DNA from: Aliarcobacter cryaerophilus ATCC 43158
GTDB lineage: Bacteria; Campylobacterota; Campylobacteria; Campylobacterales; Arcobacteraceae
Direction: 5' to 3'
Assembly: GCF_003660105.1 (NCBI RefSeq)
Contig: NZ_CP032823.1
Span: 1,736,001-1,800,000 of the forward strand
Length of the DNA: 64,000 nt
How positions within the stretch are numbered: the stretch's first letter is position 1; every line of letters begins with the position of its first letter. The notes under the pieces are model-generated. The model worked only from the letters and a program-made list of their open reading frames with translations, ran no database searches and had not been told where the DNA came from. A program made the position numbers and the translations under genes. Shown here in pieces: positions 27,873-35,881 of the stretch.

Positions 27873-30346
27873 TTAAATCTTTTGATATAGCAAACTTTAA
27901 AGATAAAAGTAGTTTTGAAGTATCAAAAATATTTAAAAAAACTTATCTAGATTATAAAAACAGTGCAAACACAAGCAATAGTAAACTCTTTTTCAAACAA
28001 AACACAAAAAATATAGATAAATTCTTATTTCAAATTTTCTCTTATTTAAGTGTAGATAGTTTTAAACATAACTCATTTGTTAGCTTCGTTGCATTAGGAT
28101 CTTATGCAAGAGTTGAGTTATGTTTACACTCTGATATTGATGTTATGATTTTATACAAAAATAGTAGCTCTTATGATATTTTAAAAATCATAGAACGATT
28201 TGTAGCTTTTGCTTGGGATTGTGGATTAAATCTTGGATTAAGAGTTGTAAATATTAATAATATTGATGAAATGTATGATTTAGCAAAAAATGATATTACA
28301 ATTAAAACTTCACTTCTTGAATCAAGATATATTTTTGGTTCAAAAAAAATTTATGAAGATTTTGAATTATTTGTAAAAAATCTAAGACAAATAGATAAAA
28401 AAGCTTTTGTACAAGAGCAAATAATGACTCACACTCAAAGATTAATAAAATATCCACTAAATATGCAAGTAAATTTAAAAGATGGTTATGGAGGAATAAG
28501 AGAAGCAAATATGCTTTTTTGGATTTTAAATGTTGTGTATGATGTTCAAAAAGCAAAAGAACTTGTAGGTACAAAACTAAATTCTGATGCTTATAAAAGA
28601 TTCACAAACTCTTTAGATTTTATATTCCAAACAAGAAATGCTCTTCATACTATTCACAAAAAAAAGGTAGATACAATTACTTTTGACACGCTTCTTGAAG
28701 TAAGTAACAAACTGAATTTTAAAAATGAGTTTGAATTTATGGCAAAACTATTTTCAAGCCTTCACATAATTCATAATTTTCACTCAAATATGAGTTCAAA
28801 ATTTATAAGAACTATGTTTTTTGATGTTTCAAACTTAGAAATTTTACGCAAATCAAGATTTAAAAAAGGTATTTATATTTTAGAAAATAAGATATATTGC
28901 TCTTTTCATAGAAGTTTTGTTAATTTAAAAACTCTTTTAAAAGAACTAATATCATTTCCTCAAACAATAAAAGGTTTTGATAGATCTTACATATACTTTG
29001 CAAGTAAGGTTAAAATACCAAAAATCATAAATAAATCACTAAAAAAAGATATTAAAACACTTCTTACAAATGAAAATTTGTACCCTATTTTAAAACTATT
29101 TTATAATAGTGAATTAATAAATAGTTTAATTCCAAACTTCAAGAAAATATCAAATCTAGCACAATTTGATGGTTATCATAAGCATCCAGTAGATATTCAC
29201 ACACTACAAACAGTAAAATATAGTATGTACATAGATGATGAATTTATTAAATCCGCTTTTAACTCTCTTTGCAAGGAGGAGCAAATTTTAACAAGACTTG
29301 TTGCACTTTTTCACGATATTGGTAAAGGAAGAAAAAAAGATCATCATATTATTGGTGAAAATATTTTCAAAAAAACTATGAAAAGTTTTGGTTTTGATGA
29401 TGAATTTATAAAAATGGGCGCAAATATAATAAGATATCACGACCAAATGTCAAAAACTGCAACAAATGAAGATATTTATTCACAAAAAGCTATTTTAAAC
29501 TTTATAGGATTATTCAAAAATATAAATGAACTAAAGATTTTGTATGTTGTAACTTATTGTGATATTTGTGCAGTTAATAAACCTCTTTACAATAGCTCAA
29601 TTTCAATGCTTTTAAAAGAACTTTACAAAAAAAGTATCTTAGCTTTTGAAAATCCAGAACTTATAAAAGAGAGTATTACTAGAGTTTCAAAACTAAATAA
29701 AATGAAAACTTTAGAAAAATATCAAGAGTTGCCAAATATTTTAAAAAGAAAAATAGCTCAAATATCTTCAAATCAGATGTTTTTAAGACTAAAAAGCAAA
29801 GATATCTTAAATATTGCAATAAAAGCAAAAGATGTACAAAACTACAGTTTTGATATTATAAATGATGATTTTCTGAAAATTAGAATTATTAGAAAAATTC
29901 CTTTAAATTTAGGATATTTATTAGGAAGACTTCAATATATGGATATGAATAGTATGAATATTTTCAAACTATATGATGAGAAAAAGAATTTTGAAATATG
30001 CTTTTCAAAAAAAGCTTTAGATGAAGAGCTTTATTTAATCGAAGAAATAATACATGAATCTTTTGATATGAGTAAAAAAATAAGAATAAATAAACCAATT
30101 ATAAAAAAAGATGATGTAAAAATAGACTTTAATCATAGTGAATATTTAGCATCTTTGAAAATAAATACAAAAGATCAAAAAGGACTTTTTGCATATATTG
30201 CAAAAGTTTTTGATGATTTTAATATAGAAGTTGAAAGTGCAAAACTTATTACTTCAAAAGGCTATGCAAAAGATCTTATTTTGATAGAAAAAAATGATAA
30301 TTTCTATAAAAATATAGAGGAAATCTTAAATCTCATTTGTATCTAA
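27869..30346 (+). CDS. glnD: [Protein-PII] uridylyltransferase / uridylyl-removing enzyme
   Basis: 825 residues, near the usual GlnD length. The nucleotidyltransferase domain has GSYARVELCLHSDIDVMI with the Asp-x-Asp pair near residue 90. The HD domain, which removes UMP, has the upstream HKHPVDIHTLQT block, then ALFHDIGKGRKKDHHIIGE. Two C-terminal ACT domains, the second clear (LKINTKDQKGLFAYIAKVF), should sense glutamine. It modifies PII at Tyr51. It is encoded directly after the ankyrin gene and convergent with a second ankyrin gene. Confidence 0.92.
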   Translation: MIKSFDIANFKDKSSFEVSKIFKKTYLDYKNSANTSNSKLFFKQNTKNIDKFLFQIFSYLSVDSFKHNSFVSFVALGSYARVELCLHSDIDVMILYKNSSSYDILKIIERFVAFAWDCGLNLGLRVVNINNIDEMYDLAKNDITIKTSLLESRYIFGSKKIYEDFELFVKNLRQIDKKAFVQEQIMTHTQRLIKYPLNMQVNLKDGYGGIREANMLFWILNVVYDVQKAKELVGTKLNSDAYKRFTNSLDFIFQTRNALHTIHKKKVDTITFDTLLEVSNKLNFKNEFEFMAKLFSSLHIIHNFHSNMSSKFIRTMFFDVSNLEILRKSRFKKGIYILENKIYCSFHRSFVNLKTLLKELISFPQTIKGFDRSYIYFASKVKIPKIINKSLKKDIKTLLTNENLYPILKLFYNSELINSLIPNFKKISNLAQFDGYHKHPVDIHTLQTVKYSMYIDDEFIKSAFNSLCKEEQILTRLVALFHDIGKGRKKDHHIIGENIFKKTMKSFGFDDEFIKMGANIIRYHDQMSKTATNEDIYSQKAILNFIGLFKNINELKILYVVTYCDICAVNKPLYNSSISMLLKELYKKSILAFENPELIKESITRVSKLNKMKTLEKYQELPNILKRKIAQISSNQMFLRLKSKDILNIAIKAKDVQNYSFDIINDDFLKIRIIRKIPLNLGYLLGRLQYMDMNSMNIFKLYDEKKNFEICFSKKALDEELYLIEEIIHESFDMSKKIRINKPIIKKDDVKIDFNHSEYLASLKINTKDQKGLFAYIAKVFDDFNIEVESAKLITSKGYAKDLILIEKNDNFYKNIEEILNLICI

Positions 30347-30359
30347 AATCTAAAATACT

Positions 30360-30833
30360 CTATTGATTTTGTAATAATTTTTTTGCACAATTTCCCATAA
30401 AATCTTCTAGCTCAAGATCAGCACCAGATTTAATCAAAAATTCTGTACTCTTTTTTTTATTGTATAAAATTGCATATATTAAAGGTGAAGTTCCTATTTC
30501 ATCTAAAATATCTATATTTAAACCACATTTTAAAAGTATCTCTAGAGATTTTATATCATCTAAACAAACGGCAAAATTTATTGCATTTAGATGAAAGTTT
30601 ACTCTAGAACTAACTCTTAAATCAAAAAGCATCTTTATATACTCATATTTTTTATTTAATATTGCAAAATATAAAATATTTCTACCTTTACAATCTCTAT
30701 GATTTATATCCAAAATATTTAAACTAAATAATCTAATCAAAGTTTCCCACTCATTTTTTTTGATTAAGTTATCAAAAATATCACTAGAAGCGATTAAATT
30801 TAGTTTTTGTCCTAAAAGAGTATTGTTACACAA
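30360..30833 (-). CDS. Short ankyrin-repeat protein
   Basis: 157 residues with about four ankyrin-like repeats: DINHRDCKGRNILYFAILNK, then SLEILLKCGLNIDILDEIG and STEFLIKSGADLELEDFMG. No signal peptide. Start is TTG behind AAAAGGAAATA. It converges on glnD with 13 bp between stop codons and lies downstream of the ars operon on the same strand, after a gap of about 100 bp. Its function is unknown. Confidence 0.82.
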   Translation of the reverse strand: MCNNTLLGQKLNLIASSDIFDNLIKKNEWETLIRLFSLNILDINHRDCKGRNILYFAILNKKYEYIKMLFDLRVSSRVNFHLNAINFAVCLDDIKSLEILLKCGLNIDILDEIGTSPLIYAILYNKKKSTEFLIKSGADLELEDFMGNCAKKLLQNQ

Positions 30834-30937
30834 AATATTTCCTTTTTTAAAATGATAATGAATATCATAATATATAAAAGTTTAAAGTTTATTTAATTCT
30901 TTTATCTTTTACAATTATTTAAAAAAAGACAATTATG

Positions 30938-32188
30938 TTACAAACTCAATAATACAATAAATAAAACAGGTGGTGTAATAATCAAACCAAATTTACTATA
31001 TTGCGCAAATGATATTTTTACACCTTTTTTTGCTAAAACATGCAACCAAAGTAAAGTAGCAAGACTTCCAAATGGTGTCATTTTTGGTCCTAAATTACAT
31101 CCTACTATATTTGCATAAATCATTGCTTGACTTCCAATATCATGTAAGGCAATATCCATAATCATAATTGTTGGCATATTATTCATAATTGCACTTAAAA
31201 ATGCTGCTATAAATCCTGTCCCAAGTATTGCAATTGTGTCACCTCTTAAGCTTAAATCCTTTAAAACAATAGTTAAATAATCAGTTAATCCTGCATTTTT
31301 AAGTCCATAAACAACTATATAAAGCCCTATACTAAACCACACAACTTGCCAAGGTGCTTCTTTTATAATCTCTTTTGGTTTTACAGCTTTTGATAGTGTT
31401 GCAATTATTAAAAAAATAGTTGCTCCTCCTAAAGCAAAGAGGGAAACTGGTAAACCATAAATATCTCCAACAAAATAACCAATAAGTAAAATTGCTAAAA
31501 ATACCCAAGAAAAATAGAATAATCTCATATTTTTAATAGCACTTTTTGGCTCTTTTAATAAAGTTATATCAACCGTTTTTGGAATATCTTTTCTCAAAAT
31601 CAACCATAAAAAAAGAATAGAAGCAATAACACTTACAATAAAAGGAACTAACATATCAAAAAAATATTGAGAAAATCCGATATTAAAATAGTTTGAAGTT
31701 ACTATATTTGTAAGATTGGAAAATACAAAAGGCAAAGATGCACTATCACTTATAAATCCACCTGCAAGTAAAAAAGCAATAATTGTCTTCATATTTAGTT
31801 TCAATATTCTCATTTTTGCGAGCAATATTGGAGTTAAAATAAGTGCTGCTCCATCATTTGCAAAAAGTGCTGAAACGAATGCCCCTAATAAAATAGAATA
31901 AATAAACATCAACATTCCATTTCCATTTGAAAACTTTGCCATTTTCAAAGCACACCATTCAAAAAAACCAATCTCATCTAAAACCATAGATAAAATAATA
32001 ATTCCAATAAATGCTAAAGTTGCATCCCAAACAATATTACTTACAATTAAAACATCATTTAAACTAACAACTCCCATAAATAAAGCAATAATTGCTCCAA
32101 TTACAGCAGTTGTACCTATTTGTAAGCCCTTTGGTTGCCATATTACAAAAATTAAAGTTACTAAAAAAATCAAACTTGCAATTAGCAT
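30938..32188 (-). CDS. arsB: Arsenite efflux pump ArsB
   Basis: 416 residues with about 11 membrane segments, the ArsB length. ArsB exports arsenite and antimonite. Blocks LFANDGAALILTPILLAKM and FISDSASLPFVFSNLTNIVTS are characteristic of ArsB. It is the last gene of the ars operon and overlaps arsR by 7 bp (ATG inside the arsR end). Confidence 0.93.
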   Translation of the reverse strand: MLIASLIFLVTLIFVIWQPKGLQIGTTAVIGAIIALFMGVVSLNDVLIVSNIVWDATLAFIGIIILSMVLDEIGFFEWCALKMAKFSNGNGMLMFIYSILLGAFVSALFANDGAALILTPILLAKMRILKLNMKTIIAFLLAGGFISDSASLPFVFSNLTNIVTSNYFNIGFSQYFFDMLVPFIVSVIASILFLWLILRKDIPKTVDITLLKEPKSAIKNMRLFYFSWVFLAILLIGYFVGDIYGLPVSLFALGGATIFLIIATLSKAVKPKEIIKEAPWQVVWFSIGLYIVVYGLKNAGLTDYLTIVLKDLSLRGDTIAILGTGFIAAFLSAIMNNMPTIMIMDIALHDIGSQAMIYANIVGCNLGPKMTPFGSLATLLWLHVLAKKGVKISFAQYSKFGLIITPPVLFIVLLSL

Positions 32189-32493
32189 AAATCACACTCT
32201 TTTTTAAGTATTGGAATATCCAATTCTAAATAACTTATCTCTTTTAAAATTGATTGCCTAAAAATATCCAAAGGAGATACAATACTATAGTAGGCCCATC
32301 TTCCTCTTCTATCAACTTTTAAAAATCCAGCTTCCTTTAAAATCTTAAGGTGCCTTGATACTCTTGATTGTATCATTGAAAAAGAGTTTTCAATATCACA
32401 AACACAAACTTCATTATGAGTATTTATGAAATTTAATATTTTAACTCTAGTTTCATCATTTATAGCACCAATTGTTTGTAAAAAATTATCCAC
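32182..32493 (-). CDS. arsR: ArsR family repressor
   Basis: 103 residues. Winged-helix DNA-binding fold with the As(III)-binding element VCVCD (Cys30, Cys32) in the alpha-3 position, followed by the recognition helix SRVSRHLKILKEAGF. A C-terminal Cys-x-x-Cys pair (ECDLC) could add a metal site. It should bind the 44-bp palindrome at 35345-35388 and release it on arsenite. Start is GTG with AAAGGAAAATA, overlapping the stop of the thioredoxin-like gene by 1 bp. Confidence 0.93.
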   Translation of the reverse strand: MDNFLQTIGAINDETRVKILNFINTHNEVCVCDIENSFSMIQSRVSRHLKILKEAGFLKVDRRGRWAYYSIVSPLDIFRQSILKEISYLELDIPILKKECDLC

Positions 32494-32729
32494 TATTTTC
32501 CTTTTAACAAATTAATAATTTCTTCAACACTTAATAATTTTCCACTACTTTTAACAACACCATCAACAACAAGTGCTGGAGTACTCATAACACCATAATT
32601 CATAATTTCAACTATATCTTCAACTTTTTTTACTTCATGAAAACCACCAATTTGTGAAACTGCTTGTTTTGTTGCAACTTCCAAAGCCTTACATTTTGTA
32701 CAACCTGTTCCTAAAATCTCTATTTTCAT
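32493..32729 (-). CDS. Small thioredoxin-like redox protein
   Basis: 78 residues. A glutaredoxin/thioredoxin-like fold with GTGCTKC (active Cys-x-x-Cys near residues 9-12) and the cis-proline stretch STPALVVDG. Such proteins are often next to arsenic permease genes and may supply electrons or carry As(III). It sits between the permease and arsR in one operon. Start ATG follows AAAAAAGGATAATAG. Confidence 0.85.
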   Translation of the reverse strand: MKIEILGTGCTKCKALEVATKQAVSQIGGFHEVKKVEDIVEIMNYGVMSTPALVVDGVVKSSGKLLSVEEIINLLKGK

Positions 32730-32751
32730 CTATTATCCTTTTTTTTTAATA

Positions 32752-33714
32752 TTATAAAACTGCATTAAAGAAAAATCCTGTTAAAAGTATGGCAAAGCCA
32801 ACAACTGTAAAAAAGATTGCTATTAACTTCAAGCTTAAAACTCTTTTTAAAATTAAAGCTTCTGGTAAACTCAAAGCCACAACTGCCATCATAAATGAAA
32901 GTGCAGTTCCAATTAGCATCCCTTTTTGTGTTAATACTTCTACAAGTGGTAAAATCCCAGCTGCATTTGAATACATAGGAATTCCCATAAGAACAGCAAC
33001 TATTGGTGCATACCAAACATCTCCACCTGCATATTTACTTATAAATTCAGTTGGAATATATCCATGAATAAATGCTCCAATTGCAATACCAACAATTACA
33101 TACAAATAAATTTTTAGAAATATATCTTTTGTATAATCCCATGACTCTTTTAATCTTGAAGATATTAAAGTTGTATCTTCATTTGAATTTCCACAGCAAC
33201 TATTTATTGGTTTCACCTCTATTAAAACCTCTTTTTCTAAATTCATAGCTCCTATTACTAGACCTGCAACAATTGCTATTAACAGAGCAAAACCTACATA
33301 AAGCAAAGTAATTTTCCAACCAAAAAGTGAAAACAACAGTGCAATTACAACTGCATCACTAAGCGGTGCTGAAATCAAATATGAAAAAGTAACACCCAAA
33401 GGAATTCTAGCTTGCAAGAAACCCAAAAATAGTGGAATTGCACTACAAGAACAAAAAGGTGTTAATATTCCAAAAAATGCTGCAAAAACATGTCCAAAGA
33501 TTTTATGTTTTCCAACTAAATAATCTCTTATCTTCTCAACTGGAAAATAACTTCTCAAAAATGTAACTAAAAAAATAATCGTAATTAAAAGTATAAATAT
33601 TTTTATAGTGTCATAAATAAAAAAGTGTAAAGCTTCACCTAAATGGCTTCCTTTTTCTAATCCTAAAGTATCAAATACAAACATTGCACTCAAATTAACT
33701 AACCAATCAAACAT
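32752..33714 (-). CDS. Permease of the ArsP/YraQ family
   Basis: 320 residues, about 8-10 membrane segments. The family block TPFCSCSAIPLFLGFLQARIPLG, read in part here, with SYLISAPLSDAVV is present. Its C. jejuni relative ArsP exports organic arsenicals, so a role in arsenic efflux is likely. A cytoplasmic loop contains SCCGNS, a possible metal site. It overlaps chrA by 8 bp. Confidence 0.8.
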   Translation of the reverse strand: MFDWLVNLSAMFVFDTLGLEKGSHLGEALHFFIYDTIKIFILLITIIFLVTFLRSYFPVEKIRDYLVGKHKIFGHVFAAFFGILTPFCSCSAIPLFLGFLQARIPLGVTFSYLISAPLSDAVVIALLFSLFGWKITLLYVGFALLIAIVAGLVIGAMNLEKEVLIEVKPINSCCGNSNEDTTLISSRLKESWDYTKDIFLKIYLYVIVGIAIGAFIHGYIPTEFISKYAGGDVWYAPIVAVLMGIPMYSNAAGILPLVEVLTQKGMLIGTALSFMMAVVALSLPEALILKRVLSLKLIAIFFTVVGFAILLTGFFFNAVL

Positions 33715-34852
33715 ATAAACTCCTTAATATTCCATATAAACAATAAAACATAATCAAAAATAATAGAGAATTTTTGAATTTTCTAATCAAAAAAAATCCT
33801 ACTATTCCAAAAATCAAATCATAAACATTTACAATTCCACTTGGAGTTACAATTGTAACTAAAACACTAAACAATATTGCAACAACACTTGCATTAATTC
33901 CAGCAACTATTTTTGAAATAGTAGGATTTTTTGAATAACTTTCAAAGCTTTTGTAAAAAGCTAAAATCAAAAGAAAACCTGGTAAAAAAATTGCAATTGT
34001 AGCAACAACTGAACCTAAAAAAGGTGACTCTTCAAAAGTAACAACTCCAATATATGAAGCAATAGTAAACATAGGTCCTGGAACTGCTTGAGCTAGTGAG
34101 TATGCAACTAAAAAACTATTTTCATCTATATTTATATTACTTTTAATTAAAGGAAGAACAACATGCCCTCCTCCAAAAACCAAACTTCCAACTTGATAAA
34201 AAGAGTTAAACAGACTTAATAGTTTATCTTGACTGGCTAAAAGTGGCAAAAATATCAATAAAATAAAAAAAATATACAAAGGCAACATATAAGGTTTTTC
34301 ATATTTTATTTTATTGGTATTATTCTCTTTTATAAAAAATAGTGCAACAAAACCTGAAATAACTAAAACTATAATTTGAGCAAAAAATGTTTGATTAAAA
34401 ATTAAAAACAGCGTTGCAAAAACAAAAATTATTTTACTTGTTGTAGTTTTACAAAGTGCTTTAAACATACTAAAAGTTGCATCTGCAACAATTACCACAG
34501 CAAATAGTTTTAATCCACTCATCAAAGCATAAATAACACTACTGTTTTCATAGATATTCTGAAAAGTTGCAGCTAAATATAAAAGTAAAAAAGATGGAAA
34601 GGTAAATGCAATAAAAGCAAATATTGCACCAATAATCCCACCTTTTTTTAATCCAATTGTAAAACCAACTTGTGATGAGCTAGGTCCTGGTAAAAACTGG
34701 CTAAGTGCTACAATTTTTGAAAACTCTTCATCACTTAGCCAATTTAATTCTTCGACAAATTTTTTTCTAAAATAACCAATATGAGCTATTGGTCCTCCAA
34801 AACTAAAAAGACCTAAGATAAAAAAGTGCCAAAAAATTGAGATATTTATCAT
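33707..34852 (-). CDS. chrA: Chromate transporter-like protein (two CHR domains)
   Basis: 381 residues, about 10 membrane segments in two homologous halves. Each half has a CHR signature: FSFGGPIAHIGYFRKKF with LSQFLPGPSSSQVGF in the first, and FGGGHVVLPLI with LAQAVPGPMFTIASYIG in the second. Known ChrA exports chromate. Here it is embedded in the ars operon between arsC and the permease, so it may be co-induced by arsenite; the substrate is not proven. Confidence 0.88.
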   Translation of the reverse strand: MINISIFWHFFILGLFSFGGPIAHIGYFRKKFVEELNWLSDEEFSKIVALSQFLPGPSSSQVGFTIGLKKGGIIGAIFAFIAFTFPSFLLLYLAATFQNIYENSSVIYALMSGLKLFAVVIVADATFSMFKALCKTTTSKIIFVFATLFLIFNQTFFAQIIVLVISGFVALFFIKENNTNKIKYEKPYMLPLYIFFILLIFLPLLASQDKLLSLFNSFYQVGSLVFGGGHVVLPLIKSNINIDENSFLVAYSLAQAVPGPMFTIASYIGVVTFEESPFLGSVVATIAIFLPGFLLILAFYKSFESYSKNPTISKIVAGINASVVAILFSVLVTIVTPSGIVNVYDLIFGIVGFFLIRKFKNSLLFLIMFYCLYGILRSLYV

Positions 34853-34878
34853 TATTATTTTAAAGCTTCAACTACTTT

Positions 34879-35307
34879 TCACAGAAAGTTTTTATCATCA
34901 TCCGATGATAAAAACGCATTTGCTACTTTTGGAAGTAAAATTTCTTCTATCTCTTTATATGTAGCTTCAAATGCATCAAATCCTTTTCCATCTGGATCTT
35001 CAAATCCCACATGAATTTTTGGTACTAGCTTTGGAAACATCGGACAAGTTTCGTTTGCATGGTCACAAACAGTTACAATTAAATCATACTCATTATTTAT
35101 TACTGTATCAAGAGTTTTTGAATGATACTCTTCTTTCCAAATGCCTTTATCTTCAAGCAACTTTTTAGCATTTGGATTTACTCTTCCACTTGCTTTTACA
35201 CCTGAAGAATCTGCACTAATTCCATCTAATTTAGCATTTATTAAAGCTTCAGCAATAATACTTCTACAAGAATTTCCTGTACATAAAATTAAAACTTTTT
35301 TCTCCAT
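34879..35307 (-). CDS. arsC: Arsenate reductase, thioredoxin-coupled LMW-PTP type
   Basis: 142 residues. It reduces arsenate to arsenite. The P-loop CTGNSCRS (Cys9 and Arg15, CX5R) marks the low-molecular-weight phosphatase fold, and TVCDHANETCP carries the two resolving cysteines that distinguish the thioredoxin-coupled type. It is the first gene of the ars operon. Start ATG follows AAAGGATATTTAA. The last codons form a strong hairpin (34888-34915). Confidence 0.93.
   Translation of the reverse strand: MEKKVLILCTGNSCRSIIAEALINAKLDGISADSSGVKASGRVNPNAKKLLEDKGIWKEEYHSKTLDTVINNEYDLIVTVCDHANETCPMFPKLVPKIHVGFEDPDGKGFDAFEATYKEIEEILLPKVANAFLSSDDDKNFL
34888..34915 (-). terminator. Hairpin inside the 3' end of arsC
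   Basis: Twelve-bp perfect stem (GTTTTTATCATC / GATGATAAAAAC) with a 4-nt loop. It lies within the last codons of arsC and 36 bp before the chrA start. There is no U-tract, so it is more likely an mRNA processing or stability hairpin, or a partial attenuator, than a full terminator. Confidence 0.45.
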
Positions 35308-35334
35308 TTAAATATCCTTTTTTTAATAAAGAGA

Positions 35335-35363
35335 ATAGTATCAAAATATTTATTACATATCAA
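35335..35363 (-). promoter_or_regulatory. Promoter of the ars operon
   Basis: Minus strand: -35 TTGATA at 35358-35363, 17-bp spacer, -10 TACTAT at 35335-35340; transcription would start near 35328, about 20 bp before the arsC ATG. The -35 lies inside the palindrome, as expected for repression by blocking polymerase. Confidence 0.65.
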
Positions 35364-35388
35364 TATATATTGATATGTAATAAATATT
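35345..35388. promoter_or_regulatory. Perfect 44-bp palindrome, probable ArsR operator
   Basis: Two exact 22-bp complementary arms meet between 35366 and 35367; each arm begins AATATTTATTACATATC. Its centre holds ATATCAATATATATTGATAT, which resembles ArsR/SmtB operators. It lies 38 bp upstream of arsC and overlaps the -35 box. The length exceeds a single ArsR dimer site, so two dimers could bind. Confidence 0.75.
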
Positions 35389-35456
35389 AATTCTTAAAAG
35401 GCTATCAAATATTTTATAAAATATAAGAAAATTATATTTTTAACATAAATTTTACT

Positions 35457-35816
35457 CTATATTTTCTCTTCATACATCTCAATAATCTCATCTTTTAATG
35501 TATAAATATAAGTTTGTACCTCTACTTCATCATATCTTTCTACAACAACAGGAGTTCTAATAAACTCAACTCCCTCAAAAATATCAAGATTTTCCCAATG
35601 GTTTATCAAATTATCAGAGTAAAACAAAAACCCATGAATATTATCATCACCCATTTCAAGCCTAATACCAGGATATCCCATACTAGAACTCCAACCTGCA
35701 TCTATTAATTTTCCTTTTACCGTTGCAGGGACAAATTTTCCAATAATATTTTCTAAAACATATGCATTTGGACAGTTTGGCATCAATGTGCCATATACAA
35801 AAAGTGAATCTTTCAT
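35457..35816 (-). CDS. Gamma-glutamylcyclotransferase-like (AIG2) protein
   Basis: 119 residues of the GGCT/AIG2 fold. The opening FVYGTLMPNCPNAYVL is the substrate-loop signature, and IRLEMGDDNIHGFLFY and YIYTLKDEIIEMY fit the rest of the barrel. Family members cleave gamma-glutamyl amines or peptides, with 5-oxoproline as product; the real substrate here is unknown. It is expressed independently of the ars operon (same strand, palindrome between them). Confidence 0.82.
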   Translation of the reverse strand: MKDSLFVYGTLMPNCPNAYVLENIIGKFVPATVKGKLIDAGWSSSMGYPGIRLEMGDDNIHGFLFYSDNLINHWENLDIFEGVEFIRTPVVVERYDEVEVQTYIYTLKDEIIEMYEEKI

Positions 35817-35881
35817 TTATTCCTTAAGAGTTTTAAGAGAAAAAAGATGAGAAATAATATCTTCTCATCTTTTTATTTTAT

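Noticed and set aside
28302-28574. 90-residue minus-strand frame within glnD
   Set aside because: Antisense to the well-supported GlnD nucleotidyltransferase region, with no ribosome binding site.
32765-33016. Frames on both strands inside the ArsP-like permease
   Set aside because: They are out-of-frame shadows of a strongly conserved membrane protein.
34853-34878. In-frame codons after the arsC TGA (Lys-Val-Val-Glu-Ala-Leu-Lys, then stop), suggesting readthrough
   Set aside because: Family length already fits at the TGA, and the extension is only seven residues; no selenocysteine or readthrough signal is visible.
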